Below, one piece after another: positions 13,046-25,622 of a stretch of DNA of 64,000 nt. Numbering within the stretch: the stretch's first letter is position 1; each line of letters starts with the position of its first letter. This DNA comes from Larimichthys crocea (taxonomy: Eukaryota > Chordata > Actinopteri > Sciaenidae): the NCBI RefSeq assembly GCF_000972845.2, contig NC_040032.1, positions 2,809,073 through 2,873,072 on the forward strand, given 5' to 3'. The notes under the pieces were generated by a model. That model made no database searches, had not been told where the DNA came from, and saw nothing but the letters and a program-made list of their open reading frames with translations. The translations under genes and the position numbers were made by a program.

Positions 13046-14051
13046 AGCATTGTGCGTTCAAAATCACACAGCTGGGTTCAAGTTTAGCTGAGTATAATTA
13101 TATGTTGATGTCAGTGCATTCAGCATCCAGGCCGAAAATATGATTGTGGTTGAAGTTGTGCTCGTAAGGAAGCAGTGATTGGCAGAGAGGAAGGAAAAAA
13201 CGATGATGGCGAGAGAAACAGACAGAGAGAGAGAAATCGATGAGAAAGAATCAGAACACATCCTGACTGCAACCACTTACTGTGGATTTATTTAACAAGG
13301 GAAAGAGAGAAAAAAAAAGAAAAAAAAGGAGAAGAAAGAAGGGTGAAGGAGAGAAACACCAATTCCCCTGAGTCTGAACAAAAGTCTACACTCGTTTTCA
13401 TCATGGAAGCTGGAGGTAACATGAAGCAAGTCAGAGGAGCTTTCCGTGCGAGCGTGTGCACCTTGAGTGTTTATGTGTGTCCAGAGAAGAATGTTATGGT
13501 TGACCGGGCAGACATTGTGTGGGCTGACACGGTGGGCAGTGAGGGCGCAAGAGCTGGAGAACACATTTAGTCTCAGAAGACTGCCTCTGTCTCAACCTGC
13601 TGCTCAACCACTCTGAAGATATTGGCCTTTGATTCTTTCTTCCTTTCTCTCTGTGCCTATAGCTCACACTCTGCAGCTCTCCTTCCTCTATCTTTTGGTA
13701 TATTTTTCAGAGTTTCTCAGTATCTCTCCCTCCACCCCATCCATTACCACTATTTCTTACTCTGTCTCTGTTAGTCTGTCTAACAGACAAACTTTAAATC
13801 CATCTCAATCTGTTTTTCTACCCTTTCGCTTTAATTAAATCCACTTTAATTCAAAAGTTCTTTCTGCCAAGCAAAAGCCAAAACTAGAACAAAATTCAGC
13901 AACTGTGGCTATATGGTACCAACAAAAACAGTACTATAGTATCAAACTAGAAAGGCAACATTTCTCTACATAATCTAAAGAAGATTTAAGTATGGGCAGA
14001 GAAGGATTGTTCTTAAGGAAGTAAGTTTTTGCTGGTATGGCTGGTGTCTCT
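13046..14051. other. Non-coding, purine- then pyrimidine-rich
   Basis: Purine-rich sequence at about 13180-13380 is followed by pyrimidine-rich sequence at about 13620-13780. This produces stop-free stretches on both strands. None resembles a protein. Confidence 0.6.
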
Positions 14052-14532
14052 CTTAGGTTACACATGGTCACGTGTGGGCCTTGAGGTCCTCGGCAGTATT
14101 AATTGTTTGGCTTTGACTGGGTGCCAGTCTATCTTAACACTGTGGTGGCCGGGGTCGAAGAGACCTATTGCTGCCTTCCTAGACATAATAGATTACTGTT
14201 GACGTTCCAATCTGCGTAAACAGACATCTGTGTCTCCAGACTAGATACTGTATGCTGACAATAACACCTCCAAGGGTAAAGACATTCTCTTTGACTAATT
14301 CTGGGCGTATAGTATTTGGGGTGTGATCTTTGGGTTTAAAGTCTATCCACCAGCACGAGTTCGGCAGAATGCGAGACAGACTGAGGCACTTCTGATGAAC
14401 TTTGAGAGTGTCTCTAATTCTGCTTGGCCAAGCGTCAATAAATAATACAGCATAAGACATCAGAGGCTCCTGAACACTTTCTTCCTTCCTGACCTCACCA
14501 TTGACCTTTGGCAATTTCTCCACAACAGGCAC
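14052..14532. repeat. Unclassified dispersed repeat, copy 1
   Basis: This segment aligns with 32731-33225 in the same orientation, at roughly 90% identity by eye plus several small indels. Its ends are sharp: similarity starts at cttaggttaca and ends at acaacaggca. On the minus strand a stop-free frame crosses most of the copy and contains WWIDFKPKDHTPNT, largely shared with copy 2. I do not recognise the family; it may be a transposon fragment, an LTR or an untranslated part of an element. Confidence 0.85.
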
Positions 14533-16175
14533 ATTGAAAAAAGCAACTTGGCAGGTGCCTATCAAAAAAACAGACCAACAAACCATGTAACAAAGTTTAA
14601 CTCTTACTGAAGCCAGTTGCAGAGAAGAGCAGAAATATGTTTTCCATCCGGAAAACCTTCAGTGCTCGTCAATGAAGAAATATTCTCCAGTTCTGATATA
14701 ACTGATGCAAACTACATCCAGTCTGCTTCAAACTTCTTCATAAGAGATTGACTGGTCCGAACCACTGTAGATACAGTACAAGTACATAGCTTAAAGCCTA
14801 GCACGACTGATTCTTGTGTAGTCTTGCAAGTCCAGCTGGGCAGCTATGGAAATAAGATGGAAATAAGAAGAAGGGAGAAGGTCTCCTTCAAAATTGAACC
14901 AAAGTAATGGAGAACTTCAATAACCCTCACAAACTCAAGGTTGCTCTCAAATGGATGAAAAAAAGACTACCAAGAATTACAGAATGCACTAAAAATAAAA
15001 TAAATAAAGTGAAGTAAAAAGTATCCATAGAACTTTCTCATCTTGTACGATCAACAACATATCCAGCTTGCTTACACCCTAACAAGCTTCCTTTGACTAG
15101 AATTTTATATTCAGACACATCAAAGTTGAGGATCCATGCACTTTGATGTAGTGAGATTTATTCCTTAGCTGGATGAAATGAAATTACAAACCAAGCTACA
15201 TCGATACACTTTTATATTTTAAGTGTGCTTGAGCCTTGGACAGTTTGTCCGAGAAATGTCCTCTCCATTCTAGACTTCCTGTCTGCTAGTCTTCTGGTTA
15301 TTGTTTTTGGGGGCCTTACAGCGAAGCTGTGTGAACGCACCCATTGTGTTTGTAGGCCCCCCCCATTGCTGCTTGCAGCTATATTTTAAGTTACATTTTT
15401 GACATTGCATAGTATTCAGTGATCTATAGTTTGGCCTCTGCAACTCTCTAACTTCAATATTCGTGGGAATAAAGCGTAGACAGTATAATTTGACAGAGGG
15501 AGACACAAAGACTGTTTTAATGTTGAGCACCATATTTGCAGCTGAGCAGACAGAATGACTATAGAAGTAATTGAAGAATCACTTAATTAGTATTAGTACC
15601 AGTAGAAGTGGTCGCAGAGGGGAGAGAGATCTGCCAGCATCTCTGGGGCTCCAGCTGAGTGTCTGTCTGTGTGCCTAATTAAAACTGCTGAATCACATTT
15701 GGAGACTTCAGTTTAATTCTAAATGCAAGAAAACACTGTCATAACTCAAAAACTATAACTTGTAGATTTATTTTTCACAACATCCTGCATGTGTCCACTG
15801 TAGGATTTTTAGATTTCGTTTACACAGGCAGGAAACAACACTTTCCAACGTAGCTGGTGCAGTCTGAAGCCGTGCAGGTATTTTAGATTTCTGAGATCTG
15901 CAACTGAAATTTCTGCCACCATTCTCTACTGCAGTAAATGGAATTCAGCTTGGAGGATTAAAAATGACATTTGAAAATTATGCCAAAAATGGGAACTGTC
16001 TAACACAAGAGTGGTCGATAAAGAGGATACAAAAAGTAGATGATAATTGCAGCATTTAGGCTGCATATGCATCTCTACTATTAATGTCATTATGTGAAAT
16101 TGTAGTAGGTTAATAAGCATTTTAATGAATATGACACCCACATGATTTCTTTCTTTCTCTGTGAATATATTGCAG

Positions 16176-16228
16176 ATCTAAATCTCGGGGAAGTAAAAGA
16201 TCCAGTGAAGTCCAGCCTCTCTCTGTAG
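16176..16228 (+). other. Candidate cryptic exon (53 nt)
   Basis: A tgcag acceptor with an upstream pyrimidine tract (tttctttctttctctg) ends at 16175. A gtag/gtgtac donor-like site follows 16228. Two frames read through the segment, one as LNLGEVKDPVKSSLSL followed by TAG. It is too short to judge coding status. Confidence 0.12.
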
Positions 16229-17224
16229 GTGTACTGTATTGTTGCACTGTACATCTTGCAGATGGGGGGAGTGTGTGACTTACCGGTTCATTTCCATGCT
16301 CTTTGGCTGTGGGAAGTAAATGCTAATGAACAGCACAGCAATAGCAAGTGCTCCTCCTCTCTCTGTAAAATGATGTGATGTTGTTTTCTGCCAGAAGAGT
16401 GGATAATGGAATTTCTCTTCCTCACTGATCTCTTTCTGTTTCTCAGTCACACTTTTTTTCACCCTCCTGCTTCCTGTCCCCCCCTCTCTCCTTTATTTGT
16501 GTTTGTGTGCATACGGTTTTTTGAGAATGTTTATTAGCTATCAAGTCAAATTTATACATATTTCCTGCTTCATAACGAGGCTCGGTGAACAATTCATTTC
16601 AGAATATAAATAGAATGTGAAAATGCGAGATGAGGCAGAGGGAGAGAATGCGGTCTGTCTGTCACGGGAAGATGTTGAAGTCCTCTGGTTGCTGCACAGA
16701 GAGAAAATTAGCAAGTCATTTCCATCACCATTGATAGCAGTTTACAGATTGGACACAGAACTGAATTATAGAGCAGGAGTGATAAAGCCAGATGGCTTTG
16801 GCATGCTATGGCATTCTTTTGTTTGTAAAAGATGAAAAAGAAGATCGCTTTAGTCTGGAAAATCTGCCCAACAGCTATAACTGATTGTCATGTAAAACGT
16901 AGCCCAGCCAACAAGTGCTATATTGTAGCTGTTGGAGCCTTTCAACATCTGGAACCCCCTCTGAGAGCAGACTAAAGTATTAATATGTGGTTTAAAGCCT
17001 TTTAACTATCTATTAAATGCATATAATGTATGAATGAGACCAGATTAATCCTTGACTATTGACTGCATTGAAAGCACTTTCAGTATCTGTAATGACATAT
17101 CATACATAGATTAAGGATCTGATATTGAGTGCAATCAATCATGCTGCCAATCAATTAAAGTGACAATGCAGCATCAGTATGCAAAGAAGAAATTCAAGAA
17201 CTTGGAAATGTGCTCTGCAGGACC

Positions 17225-17345
17225 TCTGTGAGCAGAAAAGTGGAAAAGCCGTCATGTAATTAGCCCAATTGAAGAGAATGATAATGAATGGGATTGTCAT
17301 GTAGGCTGCTCATTTGAGTCTAATAATGGATCACATAATTAGAAT
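17225..17345. promoter_or_regulatory. Possible conserved non-coding element
   Basis: This is high-complexity sequence lacking repeats, with two homeodomain-type TAATTA cores (17257-17262 and 17336-17341) in an AT-rich but non-simple context. The call rests on general resemblance to vertebrate developmental enhancers. Nothing in the window alone proves constraint. Confidence 0.15.
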
Positions 17346-20300
17346 AAGGGTAGAATCACAGCGTTTTTTTCCCCACTGTAATTAATCTTTTGGTTGAACA
17401 GACTAAGATCTTAAACCTCGTGGACTGGAACTCAGATCTTACTTCTCAGACAGACGAAATTAAGCCTGTGGAAATACATATACTGTACACAACTGTCTCT
17501 TGTTTGTCTGAGTCATTTTCTCACTGAATTTATGTGATTTAGAAATGTAATCCCCCATCTGAGTTTCACATCTATGTCTAGTCCATGTCACACTCACATT
17601 TCCAATCCCAAAGATTATATGATTAAATTGTAGAAAAATATTGCACTATCCATGAAGAAATTTCCAGTGCTGTCATATATTTACTTCATGTCCATGCTTT
17701 ATAGACCTATATTAGTGATCTCTCACTTTTTAATGCTCATCAAAGTGTAGAAAAATCAAATGATATTAAACTAATTAGATGTTTTTTTTTTCTTAGGCTA
17801 AATGTAGTAGGTGAGTTGCAGAGGAGTTTTTGCTTTACAGGTTACAGATGACAGATTAAGATGGCACTAATAACACAGCTGCTACACTTATCACTTAATG
17901 TCCACAGGTAATACCTGTTTAATGCAAACAGGGCTATACATAGAAAATTAGGTATCAGACACTATTAGAGAGATATAGATGGGAACACTTGACCACAATA
18001 AAAAAGAGAAAAGTCAGAGAAGTGTAGAGGCTTGCACATAACAGAAGATCACAAATCATTAGGGTAAGGCAACAGCTGGCGGACTGCTGCAGGAGGCTAT
18101 AGGTGCTGACTAGAGAATGGTAAACAAGAGACAGGGCGCAGGAGAAGGCTGTCAGGTGGAGGCTGGAAAGTGAAGCACAAGTTAGTATACCAACAGGGCT
18201 GAAGAAACTGACATGTGGCAGCGGATTGCACATGCTGGAAGTCTGTATAACTTCTTAACTTGAGAATCTTAACTTTAGGCTGCAAAAGCATAAGTTTAGG
18301 CCATCAGAGCAACTTAAGGAAATGCCTTTAATACTATGGAGCATTGAAAAACATCTGGAGAGTTATCAAGATGCAGAGCAGCTGAGGCGAACACAATTCA
18401 GGCTAGATTGAAGAATATTTACGCGATGCAGAGGGCCCGACTACGACACAATTGAAATTATACTAGATGAAAGTCCTCCATATTGTGTAACTTTCCTGGG
18501 AAAGAAGTGTTTGTTCTTCCTCCAACTCAGATGGTTCTCTCAACACATACTGTACATCATCTGGATGAGCTGTCTATGTTGGAACACTGTCTTGCCTGAG
18601 GCAGAGTTGGCTGGCGTTTGAGAAAACCAAAACAGATGCTGAAGCAGCAGATGATGAACATATTCAAACCTGCTGATAAACAAAAAAAAGCAGTGCTAAT
18701 GTTCAGTTTTATTGAGTGGGTCTCGTGTAATGTGCATCCATCCTCATTGTTAGGTTACTGATTGCTGTTGCTATAACCTAAATACCGGTGAGATACGATT
18801 ATGGGAAAGCGAGGATTCCAAACATTATAATATGCCTGATTTAAGATGAAGATGAACATGCACATGGACCTCCGTACACACATGGCCATACTGCACTGGG
18901 TTTTGCAAAACATGGTTGAGGATAGTGACAGGTGGCCTATCACACTCCGTTCCACACAAAACCCTGATCCTCTATATACACAGCTGCCAGGCACTTTCAT
19001 GTGCACGCCCACATAGACACATATTCACACTTATACATACTCGCTTGCACAAACACTAACACTGCTGCATTAGCTAGCATGGATGTAGATGGTAAGTGGA
19101 GGAAAAAGCGGTTGTCTTTTTGTTGCTTGCATGACAGCACAAGTGGTGAAAACAAATGGTTGGACTGAGCTTCACATACATATGTAGATCATTTACATAT
19201 CTAACATGTATATTTATGCAGTCAAATGGAGAGAAGGGAGAGAGGGAAAGCGGCTCCCAAGCGAATTTTCTTGTCTTCTCTCTGTTTTTGATGCGTTCAT
19301 CCTGCCGCTCACAAAGTCATTTCCCAAGCCACTATTATAGATGCATCTTTCTTTATTTCAGAGCTGCGCTCACATGATTTAAGAATTATAGCGGTGATGC
19401 TTCAGAATAAGAAACCAAACAGAGCTGTTATCTGTAGATGGAAAGAGGCATCCATCACTCCAAGGCCAGAATAAGGGGCAGCAATGGGAGTAATTATCTG
19501 TGGTAAAAGACAATGACGTGTGACTTAACAGGGAAAAACACTGTGAGCTCAATGACTCTTTTTTTTCATCGACTGCACTGAAACTTAAATAATAAGCGGG
19601 AAATGTTCAGGGAAGTTTTCTAATAAGGTTCATAAAGCAAAGCTGACTCTGCTTCATGTGGTTTTATTAGATTTCTTTGAAAAAATACTTCAAAGATCTT
19701 TGTAATCGTAATTGCAATGTCCTGTCACATGAAAGTACCACTGATTATGAAAAAATTGAAGTAAACAATGATACTGCTTCTCTAGTGAAGTTTGAAGTCT
19801 GGTTTTGTTGCACAAAAACTGAGTGTTAAATATCTATTTGTATGTATTCATCTCTACAATAATTGCACATTTTAGCCTCCAGACATTCTGGACAAGCAGT
19901 AAATACAGATTAATGTGCAATTTAGATAAACAAAACATGGAAATTATTTATTTATTATTGTGAAAAAAATGTTGTTGTTGCAGGGACTTGCTCTGCATTA
20001 TTCACGAAGCACTGAGTCACTATTATAGTGTAATGGTTGTTTCAGAATAACTAATTTTTTAATGAGAGACGAATAGGCAGGTCCCTGCACTGTGGAGTAA
20101 CTATTCTATCGATGACTGGTTATCATGGATGAAAGACTGATCTGACATAAACAAGTGGGTATTCACATGGCAGAACATGGATGTATCATCAACATTTAAA
20201 TTTAAACTAGCTATAAAAGTTGTGACTATGCTAATTTGGCTAACCTTATCTATCAACAGTCTGTGGTTGGCATCAAAGAGAGGATTGCCGCTGTGTGTGA

Positions 20301-20822
20301 TCAGGGACATCATCACAGTCAACTAACTCAATGTTATTTCATTTAACTTCTCACTAGTTGATGTTCGTATCTGTGTCATTTCCATGGTTACCATCCATAC
20401 AGTGCCTGGTGTTTACTCGTGCCCACAGATCAGAGCAGGTAGGCAGACATAAAGTCGCTCCCCATCTGAAAAGACCATAATTATCTCTTTTTTTTCAATA
20501 CTGCCCGCCTATATTCGCCTAACTTACTAGTTCAGAAATGTATTGAACCAAGAAAGATATATATTATTCAAAAGCTGCTTCTTTGCAAGTCAAACTCAAA
20601 ATACTAAAAACCTGAGGTACTGTACTCAAAGTTATTTTATTACTGCTATGTTGCTGCAATGGATTTTTTTAAACCTCTAGTTTAATCAAATGCAGCAAAA
20701 CTACAGCTGCAGTGGGAGTTTCTAAGAAGCAGGTAAATTGACTTTGAATCAATAGGCTTGTTATTCTTTGACTTGCATCTGTGCTGTTTTTGTTCAGATC
20801 AAACTTTTTTCTTTCTCTCTTG

Positions 20823-20848
20823 CACACACACACACACACGCACACACA
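20823..20848. repeat. (CA)n microsatellite, interrupted
   Basis: Thirteen CA-type units with one CG interruption. It is the first member of a simple-repeat cluster extending to about 21035. Confidence 0.95.
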
Positions 20849-20912
20849 AAGACTTAAACAATTAATGCAAAGAAAGACAAGGCAGGAAATCTGTCTGAGG
20901 AAGGGGCGGATG

Positions 20913-20970
<58 letters not shown>
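20913..20970. repeat. (GACA)n tetranucleotide array, 14.5 units
   Basis: A perfect 58-base GACA array. On the minus strand it translates as a Cys-Leu-Ser-Val periodic stretch inside a long spurious open frame. A purine-rich tail (aaaaaaaaagaagaaaaaag) follows. Confidence 0.97.
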
Positions 20971-21034
20971 GGCAAGCAAAGGAAAAGAGACAGGGGAAAT
21001 GAAAAAAAAAGAAGAAAAAAGAAAAAGGAAAGTG

Positions 21035-21245
21035 CTGTGTGTGTTCATGGACGTGTATTACTCGTGTTGTGGGGACATAAATGTGTTTACAAAGTGACAT
21101 TATGGGGACTTGACTCCTTCTGGGGACTTGACTCCTTCTGGGGACAAAAAACAACGGTAGGTTTAGCAGGTTAGCCTTAGGGTAAGTCTCCAGAAAATGA
21201 ATGTAATTCAGTAACATCATGAAAATATAACTGTGTGTGTTGCTG
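21035..21245 (+). repeat. GGGGAC-type teleost interspersed repeat
   Basis: It opens with gtgtgtgttcatggacgtg and carries the hallmark series gttgtggggac, tatggggacttgac and tctggggac, then a ggttagccttagggtaag segment and a closing tgtgtgtgt. I know this arrangement as a frequent short repeat in spiny-rayed fishes. An 18-bp unit (tggggacttgactccttc) is duplicated in tandem at 21103-21120 and 21121-21138, then begins a third time. Confidence 0.65.
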
Positions 21246-24200
21246 AAGTATCCCATGCAATTAGGTAACTCTTAATAATTGGTTGCTGGAATCTCTCATT
21301 AAAACTATCTCAACTTTGAGGCCTTTGATCTGCCTAGGGAGCAAATGTAAATAGTTCAGCGATCACACAGAAGGCAGAGTAAAGTTTACAAGCAACATAA
21401 TTTCTATTATTCTATTATTGAATTCGCTTCTTCATCAGGTGTTAGTCACAGAGAAAAGTAGTGCAGCATTATCACTACTGTCATCAGCTGTTTCATGTTT
21501 ATTAGCATGCCGTTATATCTTTTTTTTTTTTTTTTTTTTAACAAAGGAGTTCAGAGAGAATTTTAAATCTATTTAGCAGAACGTGTCCAATGTTGGTCTA
21601 TCATTATACATTGCGTGTAAAACTCCAGTGGGTTTGTAAAGTATATGTGCCTGCTATAGATTTTTATTTTACCCACCAACTGAAAGAAAATAAAATATGC
21701 TTTATGTTTAATGTAATGATGGCAACTTTTGTTTGATCAAAGGAGAAAATGAATATCCATGCTTCAACATGTCCGTGAATGTTCTCGTCCAGGTTATTGT
21801 TCTTATCATCATGGATGTGAAGGTGGGGTAATAAACATAATAGAGCTGATGATAGTGGTGATAATGCTGCCAGATGTATAGTCAATAATGATGTACATTA
21901 GTGATTAGAAAGTTGAACAACTCACCACAAATGCTGCAGAGACAATCCAACCTATTCCCCTCTGTAGCCCCTCCTGTTAACTGCCTCTAATATGAACTCA
22001 CAATTGTCTTGCAGAACAATATTGGTTTCCCCACCCTCGACCTCTACTTTCACCTCGAGCTCACCAGCAAAGCTGTTGCCGTTGGCACATGGCCCCAGTC
22101 TTTCCCCCAGACCATTCTTCACACTGCTCCCATCTGGTCACAGATGGAGATCTGTGGCCTGGAAATGGGCACGCTATGTCAGGAGATTTGATTTCTAATA
22201 TTAAATATATTAAGTAAGTATTATGTTGGTACTTAAGTAAAAACATTAGGTTTGAAAACCATCTCCTTTGCTGCTAATTGCAAGCGAAACATGCAGACTC
22301 ATACACAGCTATCACAGGCCAACTAAAATACAAGTGTGCTCCACCTTTTGGCTCTGAGTGGCTCTCCGTCTGGATGTTCTTCAGTGATGGACATCGGCAT
22401 AGAAGTAGCTTGCACTTTGACTCTGACAACATGTCATGAAAACTGGATTGAATCACCAAAATACAGTTGTCGACTAGAATAGGCGAGTCTTTTAGCAATG
22501 CCCTCAGGCGGAGAGAAGAAAACTAACCTGATGTCACTCTGTAGTGTTCTCCACCTACAGTACTGACATCAGGAACCCTCAGTGACACACAGAGAATACT
22601 GGCAGGTATTAAAGAGCACGACGGTACAGTAAATACATCGGCATACTTTGGGAAATATTTAATTGAATTTGTTAAATGTACTGTAGCATTTTCTACAATA
22701 AATAGAAGAGCTTGAATGAAAACACCTATAACACTTTCCCAGGTCAGATATTATTGTTTGAAAATGCTGGAATAGAGATTAATTGAAAAAGTTTGTGTTA
22801 CTGCGAATTACTTTCATATTTACGTTGCTTATCAAAGCAAGAGCATGAGAATAACGGTTACCCAGTTTACTTGCACCAACAGTGTAGCTTCACTGTTGAT
22901 AAACATCATCATGAGAGAGATTTGCATCCCTAATTGATTTAATATGCTTGGAAATTAGTCTCATTTACTTGGCAGAAAATGCACTCTCACCACCAATATT
23001 GTCTGTTACTATATCTTCTTGACATATCTCTCACTTAGCAGAGGCTTACAGAGTCGGTAGGAGGATTTTGTTATTATATTAATAGACAAAGACTGCTCCA
23101 AAGCTTTATGGAGGTGATGTTAATGGAGGGAAAGAATTTTTCTCAACCAAACTCACACTAAAAGGTGATTGACCCATTTTTTTTTATACTGAAAGCTCTG
23201 CCTGTAAATGATTTGGTTTTCTGGTGACCTAAACTTAAATTTGTTAAAGTTACATTTGCAATACATTAAAATTCAATTTTATTTTGAATAGAAAAAGATT
23301 CCTACAAACAGTTATCAACTGCACAAGCAAATGTGATCACACTACGGTCATGGATGCACTGTACATGTTGGATTATACTGTACATGCACACAAGCTGCAG
23401 CAAGTCAGTTAATTTACTTTTGCCACCATTACATATGCAAGATTCACAAGGGCTAAGTTGTGCCTTTGTCTTTTTCACTGGTACGGTAAGCAATAAGAAT
23501 AGACAGGTACACAAAGAAGACAAGAGATTCAAAGTGAAATCTTGATACATTGTGGGGCTGTACAGACAGTGACAAGTCCATATTGGGCTTTCCTGCAAAA
23601 TGGAGCATAACAAGTCACCCTATATATGAGTTACACTGCAGATGCACCCTGTCAGTGATCTAGGGCTTTACTGAACACACATGAAGCCAATTGCCAGCAG
23701 GTCAACGTATTAAAAACAAATTATAAAAATAGCATTGACACATTGTCAAAATGATCAATTTTCCCTTTAAAGGAGAATGCATGATGACAGTAGTACCTCC
23801 ACCAGTTGTGTCATTTACTTTCTGTCTCCTTTCACACTGGGCTGTGCATGTCATCCGAACACTGGCAGTATCCTAATTTCTAAAGAAGCTTTTGAAAACT
23901 GAACTACTAAATAATAAAGTATTCAAGATTTTGTTATGCCCTTTGTGCTACAACTCCCCTGGCTCTATGCTGTAGGAAAAGCACATGTAGTTAAACATAC
24001 ACACACAAATGCACACAAATAAATGCACACAAATAAAAAGTCAATACACCACAGTAAAGAGGATCATTTAATGTATTTTTCGATTCATGAAATCTAAGAT
24101 GGTGTAAGACATTTATTTGATTTGTTTACATTTTCTATTTAATCGAGGAGCATTGCTTTTCTTGTCCCTGAGCGTCGTGTACACACCAAACTACACTATT

Positions 24201-25519
24201 GACTCCAGGAACATCTGTTTAAATCAATGCATGTGGATCCAGGATAGATATGCAGAAAGACCAAGTCCAATTACTGTGTGAAAAGTGAGAAATAAAATGT
24301 CTAAATCGTGTGACGTTGAAGTCTTTAATCCTTAAGCAATTAACTGAGAATAACATGAACATGGTTTGGGCCAACACCAACGAGCTACCGTGACTGGTGC
24401 TGTCCAGCTAATGCAGAACACCATGATTTCTAATGTGTTATACAGATGGTAAACGCCTGCCTTGCTAACACCTGCTGTGCATTAGCACATTTAACAGGCA
24501 GTGTCACACCTCCCCTATAAGAAAATTGTGTGGCTATTAAGGCTTAGAAAAATGCTAATGTTTGAATATTTTCAGCCCACAATTCCAGGAATACTGTCCT
24601 TTTTCTGTTCGTCTCATGAAGCAAGCAAAATAGCAAACAAGCAAAATAAAGAAATTCCCAGTACTCTACTTACGTTAGGCATATTCACACCTAGTAATGG
24701 CAAATTACTTTTTAATTACATAACAACATTCATTTAATAAACTGTAGCCATAAAATGTGATTAGTTTTATATCAATTTAGCATTAACCAAGCTTATTCCA
24801 CTAGTGAATTCTTATAACATAACTGCCTTTTAACAAGTTTTAGCTTTATCAACCAGTGTGCATACTTTTTATAGTTGATATGAACCATTGATATTCTAGG
24901 AAGCTAGCTGACTGGACCACAGACTAAATAAACCTCCAAAACTTATATCAATATTGTGAGCAATGCTTTACAATATGGTACAACAAATTATGTCAGTGGA
25001 TTATTGTAATGAGTACTCTGAACTGTCCACTGAGCTGCACGAGATGGTCATGAAACCTACGTATTTACTTATTACTTACTAATAAAATCATTCTTTAATG
25101 TAGTAACTCCCAGTCTGTTCTCTAGTCACTCAATTACTCACGACCTACTCGTTAACGATTCATTATTTGTCATGTTGTTTCAAACTCATTCCTTAGTGAC
25201 TACTCACAATTTTGAACACTTCCTTTGGTTGGAGGCTGCTTTTCACTTTCAGGGTCAGTTGGGTCTTGACTACCTCTAAGACCTGAGTCATCTTTGCTAT
25301 TTAAATGAAAGGTAGCCATCTGTTGTTCTGTGTCCCGTGACCCCTGCCTCTGTCTCTCTGGACAATCTGATTGTACCAGAACGCAACATCACTGACAATA
25401 ATTAAAGGTCTCAATTTACACTGCCCAACTATTAAGTCCCCTTTGCACTGGGGGTTTCTCTGTGAGAGCTTTTGAGTCTTCAATCTGGCTGTAAGAAGTG
25501 AAAATAAACTCAGAGTCAG
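21246..25519. other. Non-coding background, 21.2-25.5 kb
   Basis: AT-rich unique sequence with a 20-base T-run at 21520-21539. A short GC-richer island lies at about 22000-22200, noted separately as a weak exon candidate. No gene or identifiable transposon was found elsewhere in this stretch. Confidence 0.6.
22015..22191 (+). other. Weak candidate exon or coding relic
   Basis: After cttgcag (ending 22014) a frame stays open to TGA at 22189-22191 and includes FPTLDLYFHLELTSKAVAVG and WPQSFPQTILHTAPIWSQME. The segment is distinctly GC-richer than its flanks, and other frames are also open. I recognise no family. The acceptor's pyrimidine tract is weak and no clear donor follows. It could be a relic exon, a transposon fragment or chance. 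Confidence 0.15.
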
Positions 25520-25592
25520 ACCAAGGACTGAACCTAAAAGGCTTTATACTCATTTAAGTCAGGTGCTGCACTCACTGTGCCACCGAGCCCTG
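25516..25592 (-). repeat. tRNA-derived SINE head or tRNA-like relic
   Basis: Read on the minus strand it begins gggctcggtggcacagtg, with an A-box-like ggtggcacagtgag. About 50 nt later it has a B-box-like ggttcagtcct (plus positions 25524-25534). That spacing matches a tRNA gene, and the sequence resembles fish short repeats of the 'ggtggcgcagtggttag' type. It is degenerate, lacks a credible full cloverleaf, and is not a functional tRNA. Confidence 0.5.
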
Positions 25593-25595
25593 CTA

Positions 25596-25622
25596 ACATT
25601 ACATATCACTGATATGTAATGT
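25596..25622. repeat. Near-perfect palindrome next to the tRNA-like relic
   Basis: Arms 25596-25608 (acattacatatca) and 25610-25622 are exactly complementary around a single C. It lies four bases from the 5' end of the minus-strand tRNA-like relic. A short direct repeat (cagtttcaaa twice) follows about 10 bases later. Confidence 0.85.

Larger units (their letters stand above)
14533..20822. other. Non-coding background, 14.5-20.8 kb
   Basis: No gene is recognised. There are a candidate short exon at 16176 and complex, non-repetitive stretches around 15600-15740 and 17220-17350 that may be conserved regulatory DNA. A 72-codon open frame at 16617-16835 has no recognisable motif. Sequence between 17.4 and 20.8 kb is plain AT-rich unique DNA. 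Confidence 0.6.

Noticed and set aside
16617..16835. 72-codon open frame with a reasonably balanced composition
   Set aside because: No motif, no splice or promoter support, and a frame of this length is expected by chance in 64 kb.
20669..21256. 195-codon minus-strand open frame, the longest in the window
   Set aside because: It runs through the GACA and CA arrays and purine-rich simple sequence; the periodic Cys-Leu-Ser-Val reading is a repeat artefact.
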